Assembly (NCBI RefSeq): GCF_021608265.1
Contig: NZ_JAKIHP010000001.1
Location: 992,001-1,056,000 of the forward strand
Length of the DNA: 64,000 nucleotides
Source of the DNA: Flavobacterium wongokense
GTDB taxonomy: Bacteria; Bacteroidota; Bacteroidia; Flavobacteriales; Flavobacteriaceae
Direction: 5' to 3'
Shown: piece by piece, positions 18,328 to 27,288 of the stretch
Layout of the letters: every line of letters begins with the position of its first letter
How positions within the stretch are numbered: position 1 is the stretch's first letter
Translations under genes and position numbers: made by a program
Notes under the pieces: generated by a model
What the model was told of the DNA's origin: nothing
The model's input: the letters and a program-made list of their open reading frames with translations, nothing else
The model's database searches: none

Positions 18328-19357
18328 AAATCTCCGCGGATGTTGGATATGCCTGACAGGTTAAGATCAAGCCTTCGGCGATTTCGCCATCAGTTAAAAT
18401 GGAGTTCTTCTTCATTTCGGCAGTTCCATTGGTAACTCTCGCCAGGCAAGAGCTGCAAATTCCGCCTTGGCAGGAATAAGGCGCATCCAGGCCTTGTTTC
18501 AAAGCGGCTTCAAGCAGCGTTTGTTTTTGAGACATTTCAAAAGTAGCCTCTTCGTCATCAACCATTACGGTAATTTTGGTATGGCCTGTATGCGAAGCCG
18601 CAGCAGGATTATCGACAACGGCAGTGGAGAATAATTCAAACTTGATGTTTTTCTCGGCAACATGATGTTCCTTCAACACATTCGAAACCGTATTAATCAT
18701 TTCTTCAGGACCACATAAATAGAATTTGTCAAATTCCTTTTCCTTGTGTTTGTTGTTTAAGACAAAATTCACGGCCGATTTTTCTATTCTTCCAAAAAGT
18801 GCTTCTTCGGTTTTGGCCTGGCTGAAAACAAAATGCACAAAAAAACGCCCTACATATTTCAATTGCAAATCATGCAGTTCATTGTGGAAAATGGTTTCCT
18901 GTGGTGTTTTGTTTCCGTAAACCAAAACAAAAGTACTTTTTGGCTCGCTTTCCAAAACCGATTTCAGGATAGACATTACCGGTGTAATTCCACTTCCTGC
19001 AACAAATGCCGCATAGTTTTTTAATCGTTCCGCACTTGGCTCAAAGGTAAATTTACCTTCAGGCTGGCCTACTTCAAGAATATCACCCACTTTTAAATTC
19101 GAATTCGCAAACTTGGAGAAATGCCCATCTTTCACCGACTTGATTGCTATGCGCAGTTCACCGCTGTTTGGCGAGGAACAAATCGAATACGCACGGCGGA
19201 TTTCCTCACCGTCTAAAGTTAATTTCAGGTTGACATATTGACCGGCAGTAAATTGATAAGCAGCTTTTAATTCGGCAGGAATATTAAAGGAAACAGAAAT
19301 CGCATTGGGAGTTTCATGTTTTACATCCTTTATCTGTAATTTATAAAATGAGTGCAT
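18305..19357 (-). CDS. Flavin reductase with C-terminal 2Fe-2S domain (PaaE/ferredoxin-NADP reductase type)
   Basis: This 350-residue electron-transfer protein has three parts. The FAD domain carries RAYSICSSP near residue 55, and the NAD(P) domain GSGITPVMSIL near 122 with YLCGPEEMI near 213. The C-terminal plant-type ferredoxin domain has CQGGICSSC and a later Cys (LILTCQAY). It passes electrons from NAD(P)H through FAD to a 2Fe-2S cluster and on to a partner oxygenase or other acceptor. It resembles PaaE, but no paaABCD genes are in the window, so the partner is unknown. The downstream lipoprotein overlaps it. Confidence 0.88.
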   Translation of the reverse strand: MHSFYKLQIKDVKHETPNAISVSFNIPAELKAAYQFTAGQYVNLKLTLDGEEIRRAYSICSSPNSGELRIAIKSVKDGHFSKFANSNLKVGDILEVGQPEGKFTFEPSAERLKNYAAFVAGSGITPVMSILKSVLESEPKSTFVLVYGNKTPQETIFHNELHDLQLKYVGRFFVHFVFSQAKTEEALFGRIEKSAVNFVLNNKHKEKEFDKFYLCGPEEMINTVSNVLKEHHVAEKNIKFELFSTAVVDNPAAASHTGHTKITVMVDDEEATFEMSQKQTLLEAALKQGLDAPYSCQGGICSSCLARVTNGTAEMKKNSILTDGEIAEGLILTCQAYPTSAEIYVDYDDV

Positions 19358-19372
19358 GAAGATTAATTTTTT

Positions 19373-19380
19373 ACAAAGGT
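19373..19380 (-). promoter_or_regulatory. Putative -7 promoter box for the reductase operon
   Basis: On the minus strand this reads TACCTTTG, a match to TAnnTTTG, 15 bases before the reductase ATG. No TTG is found at the expected -33 distance. Confidence 0.45.
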
Positions 19381-19414
19381 AAGAAATAGCAACGATTAGA
19401 AAAGTAAAGAAACT

Positions 19415-19444
19415 TTGAAAGTGTGTAACAAATTTTTACATTTA
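19415..19444 (+). promoter_or_regulatory. Putative Bacteroidota promoter for the DUF5687/ABC operon
   Basis: TTG at 19415-19417 is followed after 19 bases by TACATTTA (19437-19444), one mismatch from TAnnTTTG. Spacing is that of known Flavobacterium promoters. The start codon is at 19476, leaving a leader of about 25 bases. Confidence 0.5.
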
Positions 19445-19475
19445 GGAACTAATTTCGAAACCTAAACATTAACCT

Positions 19476-20933
19476 ATGTTCAAACACTTCATTACACTTG
19501 AATGGAAGGCTTTTTTCCGTTCAGCATCTTTTGCGTCGAATTTGGTTTTGAAAATTATAATGGCCTTGGCGGCCTTGTATTTCATCGCTATTTTTTCAGC
19601 ATTGGGTTTTTTTGGTTTTAAAATCCTTGAAGAACAAGGTTTAGAACCATTGGCAACCGTAAACAAATACCTAATTTATTATTTGGTTGGCGATTTGGTA
19701 ATCCGCTATTTTTTCCAAAAAATGCCGGTAACGAATATTAAGCCATTGTTGAGTTTACCGATAACAAGGAAGGTCATTGTCCATTTTTCTTTAGGGAAAA
19801 CGGCGATTTCATTTTTCAATGTGATGCATGCCTTTTTCTTTGTCCCTTTTACGATTGCCTTGTTCACGCATGGCTACGGATATCACGCGGTTTTGTGGAG
19901 TTTGGCAATGATGGCAATGATTTTCGCCAATAATTTCATCAACGTTTTAATCAATAACAAGAACATTGTTTTTTATCCACTGTTGGCTTTGGTAGTGATT
20001 TTTGCATCGACACAATATTATCATGTTTTTGATATAACGAATTACACCCAGCCTTTTTTCCAGGCGATGTATGCTACAAATTATATGTTTTTGATTCCGA
20101 TAGTTTTGGTTGCGGTAACCTATTATTTTTCTTTTGATTATTTTAAAAAGAACCTAAGCCTTGATACTGGTTTGGCAAAGAAAAGCGAAGAAGCGAAAAC
20201 CGAAAATTTCACGTGGCTGAACCAATTTGGGACTTTGGGGACTTTCCTTAAAAACGACATCAAACTAATCAAAAGGAACAAACGTTCGCGAACTACGGTA
20301 ATCATGAGTTTCCTGTTTCTTTTTTATGGCTTTTTGTTTTTCAATAACCCTCATCAACCGGCGGTAATGGGGATTTTTGCCGGTATTTTTGTTTCAGGCG
20401 GATTTTTATTCACCTTCGGGCAATTTGTACCAAGCTGGGATAGCGCTTATTACCAACTGATGATGAGCCAGAATATCCAATACAGGCAATATTTAAGTTC
20501 GAAATGGTGGCTGGTTGTGATTGCAACAATCATCTCTACCATTTTGGCTTCGTTCTATCTTTACTTCGGAATACATACTTATATGCTTATTGTAGTTGGG
20601 GCAATTTATAACATTGGGGTCAACTCGCATCTGGTTTTGTTCGGAGGCGCATTTGTCAAAACACCAATTGATTTAGCCATGGCAAACAGGGCGTTTGGCG
20701 ACAAACAGGCTTTTAATGTAAAAACGATGCTATTGGTTTTGCCAAAATTATTGCTTCCGGTTTTGCTTTTCGGACTTGGATCTTCCATCATGAATCAGAA
20801 TCTCGGGCTTGTCTTTGTTGCCTTGGCGGGAGTTTTAGGTTTTGCCTTCAGGAACATGGTTTTTTCTAAAATTGAAAAAATCTACAAATCCGAAAAATAT
20901 GCAACGATTGCAGCATACAAACAAAAAAATTAA
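19476..20933 (+). CDS. DUF5687 ABC-transporter permease-like membrane protein
   Basis: This 485-residue protein has about twelve membrane helices in two blocks, separated near residues 225-265 by a basic cytoplasmic stretch (KNDIKLIKRNKRSR). It fits the DUF5687 family, the membrane partner of an ABC ATPase in many Bacteroidota. The ATPase gene follows after 22 bases, so the two are expected to form one transporter in the inner membrane. Direction and substrate are unknown, but ATPase-plus-large-permease pairs without a binding protein are usually exporters. No damage seen. Confidence 0.82.
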   Translation: MFKHFITLEWKAFFRSASFASNLVLKIIMALAALYFIAIFSALGFFGFKILEEQGLEPLATVNKYLIYYLVGDLVIRYFFQKMPVTNIKPLLSLPITRKVIVHFSLGKTAISFFNVMHAFFFVPFTIALFTHGYGYHAVLWSLAMMAMIFANNFINVLINNKNIVFYPLLALVVIFASTQYYHVFDITNYTQPFFQAMYATNYMFLIPIVLVAVTYYFSFDYFKKNLSLDTGLAKKSEEAKTENFTWLNQFGTLGTFLKNDIKLIKRNKRSRTTVIMSFLFLFYGFLFFNNPHQPAVMGIFAGIFVSGGFLFTFGQFVPSWDSAYYQLMMSQNIQYRQYLSSKWWLVVIATIISTILASFYLYFGIHTYMLIVVGAIYNIGVNSHLVLFGGAFVKTPIDLAMANRAFGDKQAFNVKTMLLVLPKLLLPVLLFGLGSSIMNQNLGLVFVALAGVLGFAFRNMVFSKIEKIYKSEKYATIAAYKQKN

Positions 20934-20955
20934 AATTTAAACAACATCAATAACC

Positions 20956-21654
20956 ATGATACAAGTACATAATTTAACAAAAAGATACAGCCTGGAAAGA
21001 ACCGTTTTAAACATCCCATTCCTTGAGATTCCGAAAGGACAGAGTTTTGGTTTGGTTGGGAATAATGGCGCAGGAAAAACCACTTTTTTCAGTTTGCTTT
21101 TAGATTTAATCCAGCCAAGTTCGGGGCAAATTAATAGCGGGCTGATTCAGGTTGATAAAAGCGAAGCCTGGAAACCATTTACAGCAGCATTTTTGGATGA
21201 GAGCTTTTTGATTGGCTATTTAACTGCCGAAGAATATTTCTATTTTATTGGCGATTTACGCGGGCAGAACAAAGCAGATGTTGATGCAGTGCTTAAAAAA
21301 CACGAAGAATTTTTCAATGGCGAAATCCTGAACAGCAAAAAATACCTTAGGGACTTGTCTAAAGGGAATATGAAAAAAGTAGGCATCATTGCCACCTTAA
21401 TCGGAAACCCGGAAGTGATTGTGCTTGATGAGCCCTTTGCCAATCTGGATCCGACAACGGTAAACCGATTGAAAATAATCATTAAGGAATTGGCCGATGA
21501 TCCAAATGTTACGATTTTGGTTTCGAGCCATGATTTGGTTCACACCGTTGAGGTTTGCAACAGGATAGTCGCGCTTCATTTGGGAGAAGTGGTAAAAGAC
21601 ATTCAAACATCTCCGGAAACCTTAAAGGAACTGGAAGCCTTTTTTGCAGTTTAA
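20956..21654 (+). CDS. ABC transporter ATP-binding protein
   Basis: This 232-residue ATPase has Walker A GNNGAGKTT near residue 36, Walker B VIVLDEPFANLDP near residue 155 and a switch His in VSSHDL near residue 192. The signature is LSKGNMKK instead of the usual LSGGQ, a variant common in ABC-2 type exporters. It is the nucleotide-binding partner of the DUF5687 protein just upstream. Downstream, a weak GCGGT/ACCGC hairpin with a T-run (about 21679-21724) may end the unit. Confidence 0.9.
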   Translation: MIQVHNLTKRYSLERTVLNIPFLEIPKGQSFGLVGNNGAGKTTFFSLLLDLIQPSSGQINSGLIQVDKSEAWKPFTAAFLDESFLIGYLTAEEYFYFIGDLRGQNKADVDAVLKKHEEFFNGEILNSKKYLRDLSKGNMKKVGIIATLIGNPEVIVLDEPFANLDPTTVNRLKIIIKELADDPNVTILVSSHDLVHTVEVCNRIVALHLGEVVKDIQTSPETLKELEAFFAV

Positions 21655-21769
21655 GAAACAGCTTTTTATAAAATAGCGGTTGGGATTTATCAGTAATGGT
21701 AAAAACTTACCGCTTATTTTTTTGCCATATCAAAAAGAAACGTATTTTTACCAGTTAGTTATACTATTT

Positions 21770-24679
21770 ATGACATTTTTACGTTATAACACAAAACGTT
21801 TTGCTTTGAAAACCAATACATTTATTAAATATACCTTCTTTTCGGGATTGTTGATTTTTTTGATAGCCTGTTCTACCAAGAGAAATTCCTGGCTTTCCAG
21901 AAACTCACACGCACTTAGTACCAAGGACAACATTTTATACAATGGAGGAATTGCCCTGGACAAAGGTGTTGAAGAGGTAAAGCTTCAAAATAAGGACAAC
22001 TTTTGGGAAATCCTTCCGGTGGAAAGAATGCAGATTTCAGAGCAAAGCATGGTGCCTGGGCAAACCAGGAATGCCAATTTTGAAAAAGCAGAAACTAAGG
22101 CAACCAAAGCCATCCAGAAGCACTCTATGAATATTGGAGGTTCTGAGAAAAACCCACAAATGGACGAAGCCTACCTGATGCTTGGACAGGCAAGGTATTA
22201 CGATCAAAGATTTGTTCCTGCTTTGGATGCGTTCAATTATGTATTGAGCAAATCCCCAAATAGTGATAAGATTTACATCGTAAAAATATGGAGGGAAAAA
22301 ACCAATATGCGTCTTGATAATGACGCATTAGCGATTAAGAATCTTCGAAAACTCCTAAAGGAAATAAAGTTCAAAGACCAGATTTTTGCAGATGCCAATG
22401 CAACTTTAGCACAGGCATTTATTAATCTGGGAGAAAAGGACAGTGCTGTAGCTAAAATTAAAATAGCTAAGGAGTTTACCAAATCAAACGAAGAAGTATC
22501 GCGATACAATTATATTCTAGGCCAGCTTTATGAAGAGTTAGGCTACAAAGACAGCGCTTATGCCACCTACCAAACCGTGATTGACATGCACAGAAAGGCT
22601 GCGAAGTCTTATGTAATCCATGCACACGCAAGACAGGCTGCACAGTTTGACTATGAAAAAGGAGATACGGTTGCATTCCTTAAAAAGTATGATGATTTAT
22701 TAAAGGATAGGGAAAACCGTCCGTTTTTGGATGTAATCCATCATCAGTTGGCAATTTTCCGTGAAAAGACCAATAACCGGGAATTGGCAAAAAAACAATA
22801 CAATCTTTCGTTAAAAAAGAAAACCCAGGATACGTATCTTACAGCATCCAATTACAGGAATCTGGCGGATATCTACTTTATTGAATCCAAATTCATTACT
22901 GCAGGGAAATACTATGATAGTACTTTGGTGAACCTAAAACCAAGAACCCGTGAGTACAATTTGATAAAAAAGAAAAGGGAAAACCTCGAAGAGGTAATCA
23001 AGTTTGAAGGAATTGCACAAGGCAATGACAGCATCATCTCGTTATACCATATGTCAGCTTCTGATAGGACTGCCTATTTTGAGAAGTACATTGCCAAACT
23101 GAAAAAAGAAGATGAGGCCAGGAAAAAATTAGCCGAGAAGATGGCCCAAATCAAGGAAAACCAGGAAAGAAACAGCGGCAATTTAAACTCTAAAGATGAA
23201 GCCATTGACAACAGCCCTAAAAAGGAAAAAGCTGTTGCGTCAAAATCAGGCGATGCAGCATCTGCACCTTCAACGACATCCGCACCTAAAGGGATGTCAG
23301 GAGCAACCGGAAGTACGTTCTATTTTTACAATCCAAATACCGTTGCTTACGGCAAGGTGGAATTTACCAAAAACTGGGGCAAAAGAACCTTACAGGACAA
23401 TTGGCGCATTTCATCGCTAACGGAAAATAACACAACGGCAGGTAGCGACCCTAATGCCACAAATCCTGATGATGAAAAAAATGCTAAAGATGCCAATGCC
23501 ATTGAAGAGAAATACACGCCGGATTTTTACATCAAACAAATCCCAACTTCACAGGCAGTCATCGATAGTCTGAGCAAGGAAAGAAACTTTGCCAATTATC
23601 AACTGGGGATCATCTACAAAGAAAAATTCAAGGAATATCAGCTTGCGGCAACCCGATTGGAAAAACTATTGGGAGACAGCCCAGAAGAGAGACTGGTATT
23701 GCCGGCAATGTATAATTTGTATAAGATTTATGAAATTTTGAATAAGGAAAGAGCGGAAGCCATAAAATCAAGCATCGTTTCGCAGTATCCAAATTCGCGT
23801 TATGCGCAAATCTTATTGAATCCTTCAAGCGTAGCCGAAGAGTCGAGCGATTCTCCAAATTCGGTTTATGAAAAACTCTACAAGCAAAACAGCGAAGGCG
23901 ATTACAAGGCTGCATTGGCAGGTACGGAAAGCGCAATAAACAGGTTTAACGGAGATGAAATTGTTCCGAAACTCGAATTATTAAAAGCGCAGATAACCGG
24001 AAAATTAAATGGACTGAATGAGTTTAGGGCAGCACTCAATTATGTGTCGCTGAATTACCCGAATAGCGAAGAAGGCAAAAAAGCCGAAAAACTGCTTACA
24101 GTCGATTTGCCAAAACTGGAAGCTTTGCAATTGTCAAAAGCACCATCAAAAAACTGGAAAGTGCTTTATGCTACCAAGGATTTTGAAAATGCTCCAACAA
24201 AAGCACTTCGTGAGAAAATCAAAAAATTCATTACAGACAAGGACTTGAAAAAGCTCTCTGTTTCGTTAGACATTTATACTATGAATGATAATTTTGTGGT
24301 AATCCACGGAATGAGTTCAGAAGATCTGGCAAAAGGCGTTGCTTCGGTTTTAAAGGAATTCAAAGAGTATAAAGTGACGGAAACACCAATCATCATTTCG
24401 GCAGAAAACTATACCATTGTTCAAATCAAAAAGAACATCGACGAATATTTAGCGGGTAACCTTCCGGATACTGCACCACAGCCAAATTGGGACGGAACGT
24501 TTGAAAGAGCGCCTGTTCCACAGCCAAAACCTGTTCAACAACAGCAACCGGTACAACAGCAGCAGCCTCAAGACCAGCAGAACAATAACAATACTAAAGG
24601 AAATGAACCTCCTGGAGAGCAAGATTTTTCACCACCACCAGCTCCGCAGCAAGGAGGAAAATCAGGGAAAAAAGGATAG
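21770..24679 (+). CDS. sprE: SprE/PorW-like TPR lipoprotein of the type IX secretion and gliding machinery
   Basis: Starting at ATG 21770, this 969-residue protein has a hydrophobic signal and lipobox (FLIAC). A frame from 21680 would put 30 odd residues before it. Long stretches of helical TPR-like repeats cover about residues 110-460. A low-complexity linker follows (about 470-560), then more TPR-like helices and a Gln/Pro-rich tail. Order, length and sequence resemble SprE of F. johnsoniae (PorW of Porphyromonas), a lipoprotein needed for T9SS secretion and gliding. It would support export of the two sorting-domain proteins in this window. The bactofilin gene starts 3 bases after its stop. 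Confidence 0.85.
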   Translation: MTFLRYNTKRFALKTNTFIKYTFFSGLLIFLIACSTKRNSWLSRNSHALSTKDNILYNGGIALDKGVEEVKLQNKDNFWEILPVERMQISEQSMVPGQTRNANFEKAETKATKAIQKHSMNIGGSEKNPQMDEAYLMLGQARYYDQRFVPALDAFNYVLSKSPNSDKIYIVKIWREKTNMRLDNDALAIKNLRKLLKEIKFKDQIFADANATLAQAFINLGEKDSAVAKIKIAKEFTKSNEEVSRYNYILGQLYEELGYKDSAYATYQTVIDMHRKAAKSYVIHAHARQAAQFDYEKGDTVAFLKKYDDLLKDRENRPFLDVIHHQLAIFREKTNNRELAKKQYNLSLKKKTQDTYLTASNYRNLADIYFIESKFITAGKYYDSTLVNLKPRTREYNLIKKKRENLEEVIKFEGIAQGNDSIISLYHMSASDRTAYFEKYIAKLKKEDEARKKLAEKMAQIKENQERNSGNLNSKDEAIDNSPKKEKAVASKSGDAASAPSTTSAPKGMSGATGSTFYFYNPNTVAYGKVEFTKNWGKRTLQDNWRISSLTENNTTAGSDPNATNPDDEKNAKDANAIEEKYTPDFYIKQIPTSQAVIDSLSKERNFANYQLGIIYKEKFKEYQLAATRLEKLLGDSPEERLVLPAMYNLYKIYEILNKERAEAIKSSIVSQYPNSRYAQILLNPSSVAEESSDSPNSVYEKLYKQNSEGDYKAALAGTESAINRFNGDEIVPKLELLKAQITGKLNGLNEFRAALNYVSLNYPNSEEGKKAEKLLTVDLPKLEALQLSKAPSKNWKVLYATKDFENAPTKALREKIKKFITDKDLKKLSVSLDIYTMNDNFVVIHGMSSEDLAKGVASVLKEFKEYKVTETPIIISAENYTIVQIKKNIDEYLAGNLPDTAPQPNWDGTFERAPVPQPKPVQQQQPVQQQQPQDQQNNNNTKGNEPPGEQDFSPPPAPQQGGKSGKKG

Positions 24680-24682
24680 AAA

Positions 24683-25087
24683 ATGTTTGAGAAAAGTCCA
24701 AAATCATACACAGATCTTTTAGGTAAAACCAACAGGATTGTTGAGGGAACTACCATTAATGGCGATATCAATTCGCCGGCAGATTTTCGTTTGGACGGGC
24801 ATTTGATTGGGAATTTCCAGTCAAAAGGAAAAATTGTAATTGGTCCTGCAGGAAGCGTTAAAGGTGACATTACCTGTAAAAATGCCGACATCGAAGGCAA
24901 GTTTGAAGGTAAAATCCAGGTTCAGGAAATCCTGAATGTCAAATCCAAAGCGCATATAATTGGCGAGGTTGTCTGCGGAAAATTATCGGTTGAACCCGGA
25001 GCCGAGTTTAGCGCATCATGCATAATGAAACCCCATGTAAAAAGCATGATTAGCGATGGAAAGTCCTCAGAAGAAAAAACAGCGTAA
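24683..25087 (+). CDS. Bactofilin (polymer-forming cytoskeletal protein)
   Basis: This 134-residue protein is mostly a right-handed beta-helix of short repeated turns with glycines at regular spacing (TTINGDI, FRLDGHLIGNF, GSVKGDITC, ADIEGKFEGKI, HIIGEVVCGKL). Short charged tails flank it. Bactofilins self-assemble into membrane-associated filaments that scaffold cell-wall or envelope machinery. It follows sprE directly and overlaps the atpI-like gene by 32 bases, so it is probably co-transcribed with both. Its exact role here is unknown. Confidence 0.88.
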   Translation: MFEKSPKSYTDLLGKTNRIVEGTTINGDINSPADFRLDGHLIGNFQSKGKIVIGPAGSVKGDITCKNADIEGKFEGKIQVQEILNVKSKAHIIGEVVCGKLSVEPGAEFSASCIMKPHVKSMISDGKSSEEKTA

Positions 25088-25292
25088 CAAATGGTTGGCA
25101 CTTATTAATATTCCTATCCAAATGGGAATCATTGTCTTTTTGTCTGCCAAATTAGGCCAATGGCTCGACTACAAGTTTATAAACAAACACAACATTTATG
25201 TAAAAATCCTGACGATTGTCGGCGTCATTATAGCATTCTATAATATTGCCAGGCAATTAAAGGAAATCAACAAATCGGAAGAAGAAAAATGA
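25056..25292 (+). CDS. AtpZ/AtpI-like ATP synthase assembly protein
   Basis: This 78-residue protein has two membrane helices (about 14-32 and 45-65) separated by GQWLDYKFINKHN, the pattern of small AtpI/AtpZ proteins that precede F-type ATPase genes. They aid c-ring assembly or carry Mg2+/Ca2+, depending on the family. It starts within the bactofilin gene (32-base overlap) and overlaps the next gene by 4 bases (ATGA). Confidence 0.82.
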   Translation: MESPQKKKQRNKWLALINIPIQMGIIVFLSAKLGQWLDYKFINKHNIYVKILTIVGVIIAFYNIARQLKEINKSEEEK

Positions 25293-25687
25293 ATCTCAAA
25301 AAAAACAACCCGTTCCTATTTTTAATTATTGCAGCCGCCGTTGGCCTCATTGCACATAAAGTTATATCCCATTTTATAATTCCCTCAGAATTTGAAGCCG
25401 ATTTTATTTATTCAACCCCATTGCTTTATGGGATTTTTGGAGGGCTTTCATTGGTAATTATTTATTTATTAGCAAAAGTAAAGGAAACGCTTCCCAACTC
25501 GGTTGGCTATGCTTTTTTGGCACTTACAACTGTAAAAATGGTTATGGCTTATGCACTTTTGCGACCAATCATTGCTGTGCACCTTCCAAAAACACCTTTC
25601 GAAAAGATGAATCTGTTTGCGGTTTTTATTTACTTTTTGGCAATAGAAACCATCTTAACTATCAGAATTTTAAACAATAAGCAATAA
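25289..25687 (+). CDS. DUF6168-like four-helix membrane protein
   Basis: This 132-residue protein has four membrane helices. Between AtpI and AtpB, many bacteria carry a small membrane protein; in Flavobacteriaceae it belongs, as I recall, to DUF6168. No motif gives a function. Its place suggests a role in ATP synthase assembly or stability, but this is inferred from position. It overlaps the atpI-like gene by 4 bases and is followed by a promoter-bearing gap before atpB. Confidence 0.7.
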   Translation: MNLKKNNPFLFLIIAAAVGLIAHKVISHFIIPSEFEADFIYSTPLLYGIFGGLSLVIIYLLAKVKETLPNSVGYAFLALTTVKMVMAYALLRPIIAVHLPKTPFEKMNLFAVFIYFLAIETILTIRILNNKQ

Positions 25688-25755
25688 TTTGGTTTAGAAT
25701 CGATAATTCCGTCAAAAAAAATAAAACTTATACTTTTTAATATTAATTAAAAGTG

Positions 25756-25763
25756 TACTTTTG
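25756..25763 (+). promoter_or_regulatory. Putative -7 promoter box of the atpB-led operon
   Basis: TACTTTTG matches TAnnTTTG. Transcription would begin near 25770, so the first in-frame ATG-like start (25761) would be excluded and ATG 25803 used, with a leader of about 30 bases. No TTG -33 element is seen in the very A/T-rich DNA upstream. Confidence 0.5.
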
Positions 25764-25802
25764 CACCAAATTTCAGAAATAAAATTTAGACAAGTCATAG
25801 TT

Positions 25803-26921
25803 ATGGTGTTTTCAAAAAAATCATTCCTTTATAGTTTAGTAGCCTTAATTGCTTTTTTACCTTCGGTACTAATGGCAAATTCACCAGAGCCAACTCCAGC
25901 ACACGGAGAAGCCGTTGCTCAGGAAAATCAGGATCCAAAGGCCGAAATTAAAGAACAAATAGAAGAAGTAAAGAACCACCACGTTTTAGACGCCCACAGT
26001 TTTCATTTTTTTGGTGACAAGGAAACTGGGAAAGAGTACGGATTTCCATTGCCAATCATTCTTTGGGATAATGGTCTTCATGTATTCTCCTCTTCAAAAT
26101 TTGACGAAGGAAAAGTTGCTGAAGACGGCGGGAACTACTACGTTTTACACCACGAAAGAATCTACAAAACAGATGCAACCGGAGCTTTAACAGAGCACGA
26201 AGGCCATCCAACAAATGCTAAGCCATTAGACTTTTCAATCACTAAAGGAGTATTATCGATGTTGGTAATTGCGCTTTTAATGTTCTTATTGTTTAGAAGT
26301 TTAGGAAACTCCTATTCTAAAAATGGCGGAGTTGCTGCTGGTGCAGGAAGATTCTTTGAGCCAATCGTATTGTTTGTTCGTGACGAAATTGCAATTCCAA
26401 ATATTGGTGAGAAACATTATAAAAGATACATGAGCCATTTGTTGACGGTATTCTTCTTCATCTGGTTTTTAAATGTTGTAGGTATGATGCCTTTCGGAGT
26501 AAACGTTACCGGTAATATTGCCGTGACTTTCGGATTGGCCATTGTAACGTTTATCATCACTACTTTAACAGCTAAGAAAGATTACTGGATGCACATGTTA
26601 TGGATGCCTGGCGTTCCGCTTCCAATGAAAATCATTTTAGCGCCAATTGAACTTATCGGAGCCATCATCAAGCCATTCTCATTAATGATCCGTTTGTACG
26701 CGAATATGTTTGCGGGCCACTTGGTAATCATGAGTTTGATTGGGATGATGTTTGTTTTCAAAAGCTGGATCGGAAGTCCATTAACATTTGCGCTTTCATT
26801 CATCATTTCATTGATTGAAATTTTGGTAACGCTTTTACAGGCGTATATCTTTACAATGTTGACCGCATTATACTTTGGTGCCGCTGTTGAAGAGCATCAT
26901 CATGAAGAAGGCCATCATTAA
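25803..26921 (+). CDS. atpB: F-type ATP synthase subunit a
   Basis: This 372-residue protein starts at ATG 25803. A signal-like helix and a polar, His-rich region of about 120 residues precede the transmembrane part, making it about 100 residues longer than the E. coli protein; such extensions are usual in Bacteroidota. The conserved helix has the essential arginine in LMIRLYANMFAGHLV, and the C-terminus ends in a His/Glu-rich tail. Subunit a forms the proton half-channels beside the c-ring in the inner membrane. It is followed by atpE after about 60 bases. Confidence 0.95.
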   Translation: MVFSKKSFLYSLVALIAFLPSVLMANSPEPTPAHGEAVAQENQDPKAEIKEQIEEVKNHHVLDAHSFHFFGDKETGKEYGFPLPIILWDNGLHVFSSSKFDEGKVAEDGGNYYVLHHERIYKTDATGALTEHEGHPTNAKPLDFSITKGVLSMLVIALLMFLLFRSLGNSYSKNGGVAAGAGRFFEPIVLFVRDEIAIPNIGEKHYKRYMSHLLTVFFFIWFLNVVGMMPFGVNVTGNIAVTFGLAIVTFIITTLTAKKDYWMHMLWMPGVPLPMKIILAPIELIGAIIKPFSLMIRLYANMFAGHLVIMSLIGMMFVFKSWIGSPLTFALSFIISLIEILVTLLQAYIFTMLTALYFGAAVEEHHHEEGHH

Positions 26922-26982
26922 AATGCAATAGGCTTTTTGTCTAGTGCCACAAATTGAATGTTTAATTAAATATATATACATT

Positions 26983-27180
26983 ATGGAAGGAAATCTTCAC
27001 CTAGTAGGAGCAGGATTAGTAGTTATTGGAGTAGGAATTGGTATCGGTAGAATCGGTGGTTCTGCACTTGATGCAATTGCTCGTCAACCAGAAGCTACAG
27101 CAAAAATTCAAACAGTGATGCTTATTGCAGCGGCACTTATTGAAGGTATTGGATTCGCGGCTTTATTCGCAGTATCTTAA
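26983..27180 (+). CDS. atpE: F-type ATP synthase subunit c
   Basis: This 65-residue hairpin protein starts at ATG 26983 (MEGNLHLVG); an upstream frame from 26944 would add 13 unlikely residues. Two helices flank the polar loop RQPEATAK, with the ion-carrying glutamate in LIEGIGF. Glycines (GVGIGIGRIGG) line the first helix. The Glu is followed by Gly rather than the Ser/Thr cluster of Na+ enzymes, so proton coupling is likely. It is one of 10-15 copies in the rotor ring. A strong stem-loop follows the gene. Confidence 0.95.
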   Translation: MEGNLHLVGAGLVVIGVGIGIGRIGGSALDAIARQPEATAKIQTVMLIAAALIEGIGFAALFAVS

Positions 27181-27193
27181 TCCAAAAAAAACT

Positions 27194-27233
27194 TAAGCCA
27201 AAAGCTGCAACGGTTGGTTGCAGCCTTGGTTTA
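27194..27233 (+). promoter_or_regulatory. Long stem-loop between atpE and atpF
   Basis: A perfect 8-base stem GCTGCAAC/GTTGCAGC (27204-27211 and 27217-27224) with loop GGTTG is extended, past a small internal bulge, by CCAA/TTGG and further A-T pairs. No T-run follows on the plus strand, so it is not a typical terminator. It probably shields the 3' end of the atpE message or causes partial read-through, letting subunit c be made in excess. Confidence 0.65.
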
Positions 27234-27288
27234 TCTTAAAGAATTAAAACTTACAATATACATTACATAATAGATACAGATTTAAATT

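Noticed and set aside
21679..21724. Possible terminator after the ABC ATPase gene
   Set aside because: The stem is only about five base pairs (GCGGT/ACCGC) with a loop near 26-30 bases. The T-run is good, but the hairpin is too weak to list as a feature.
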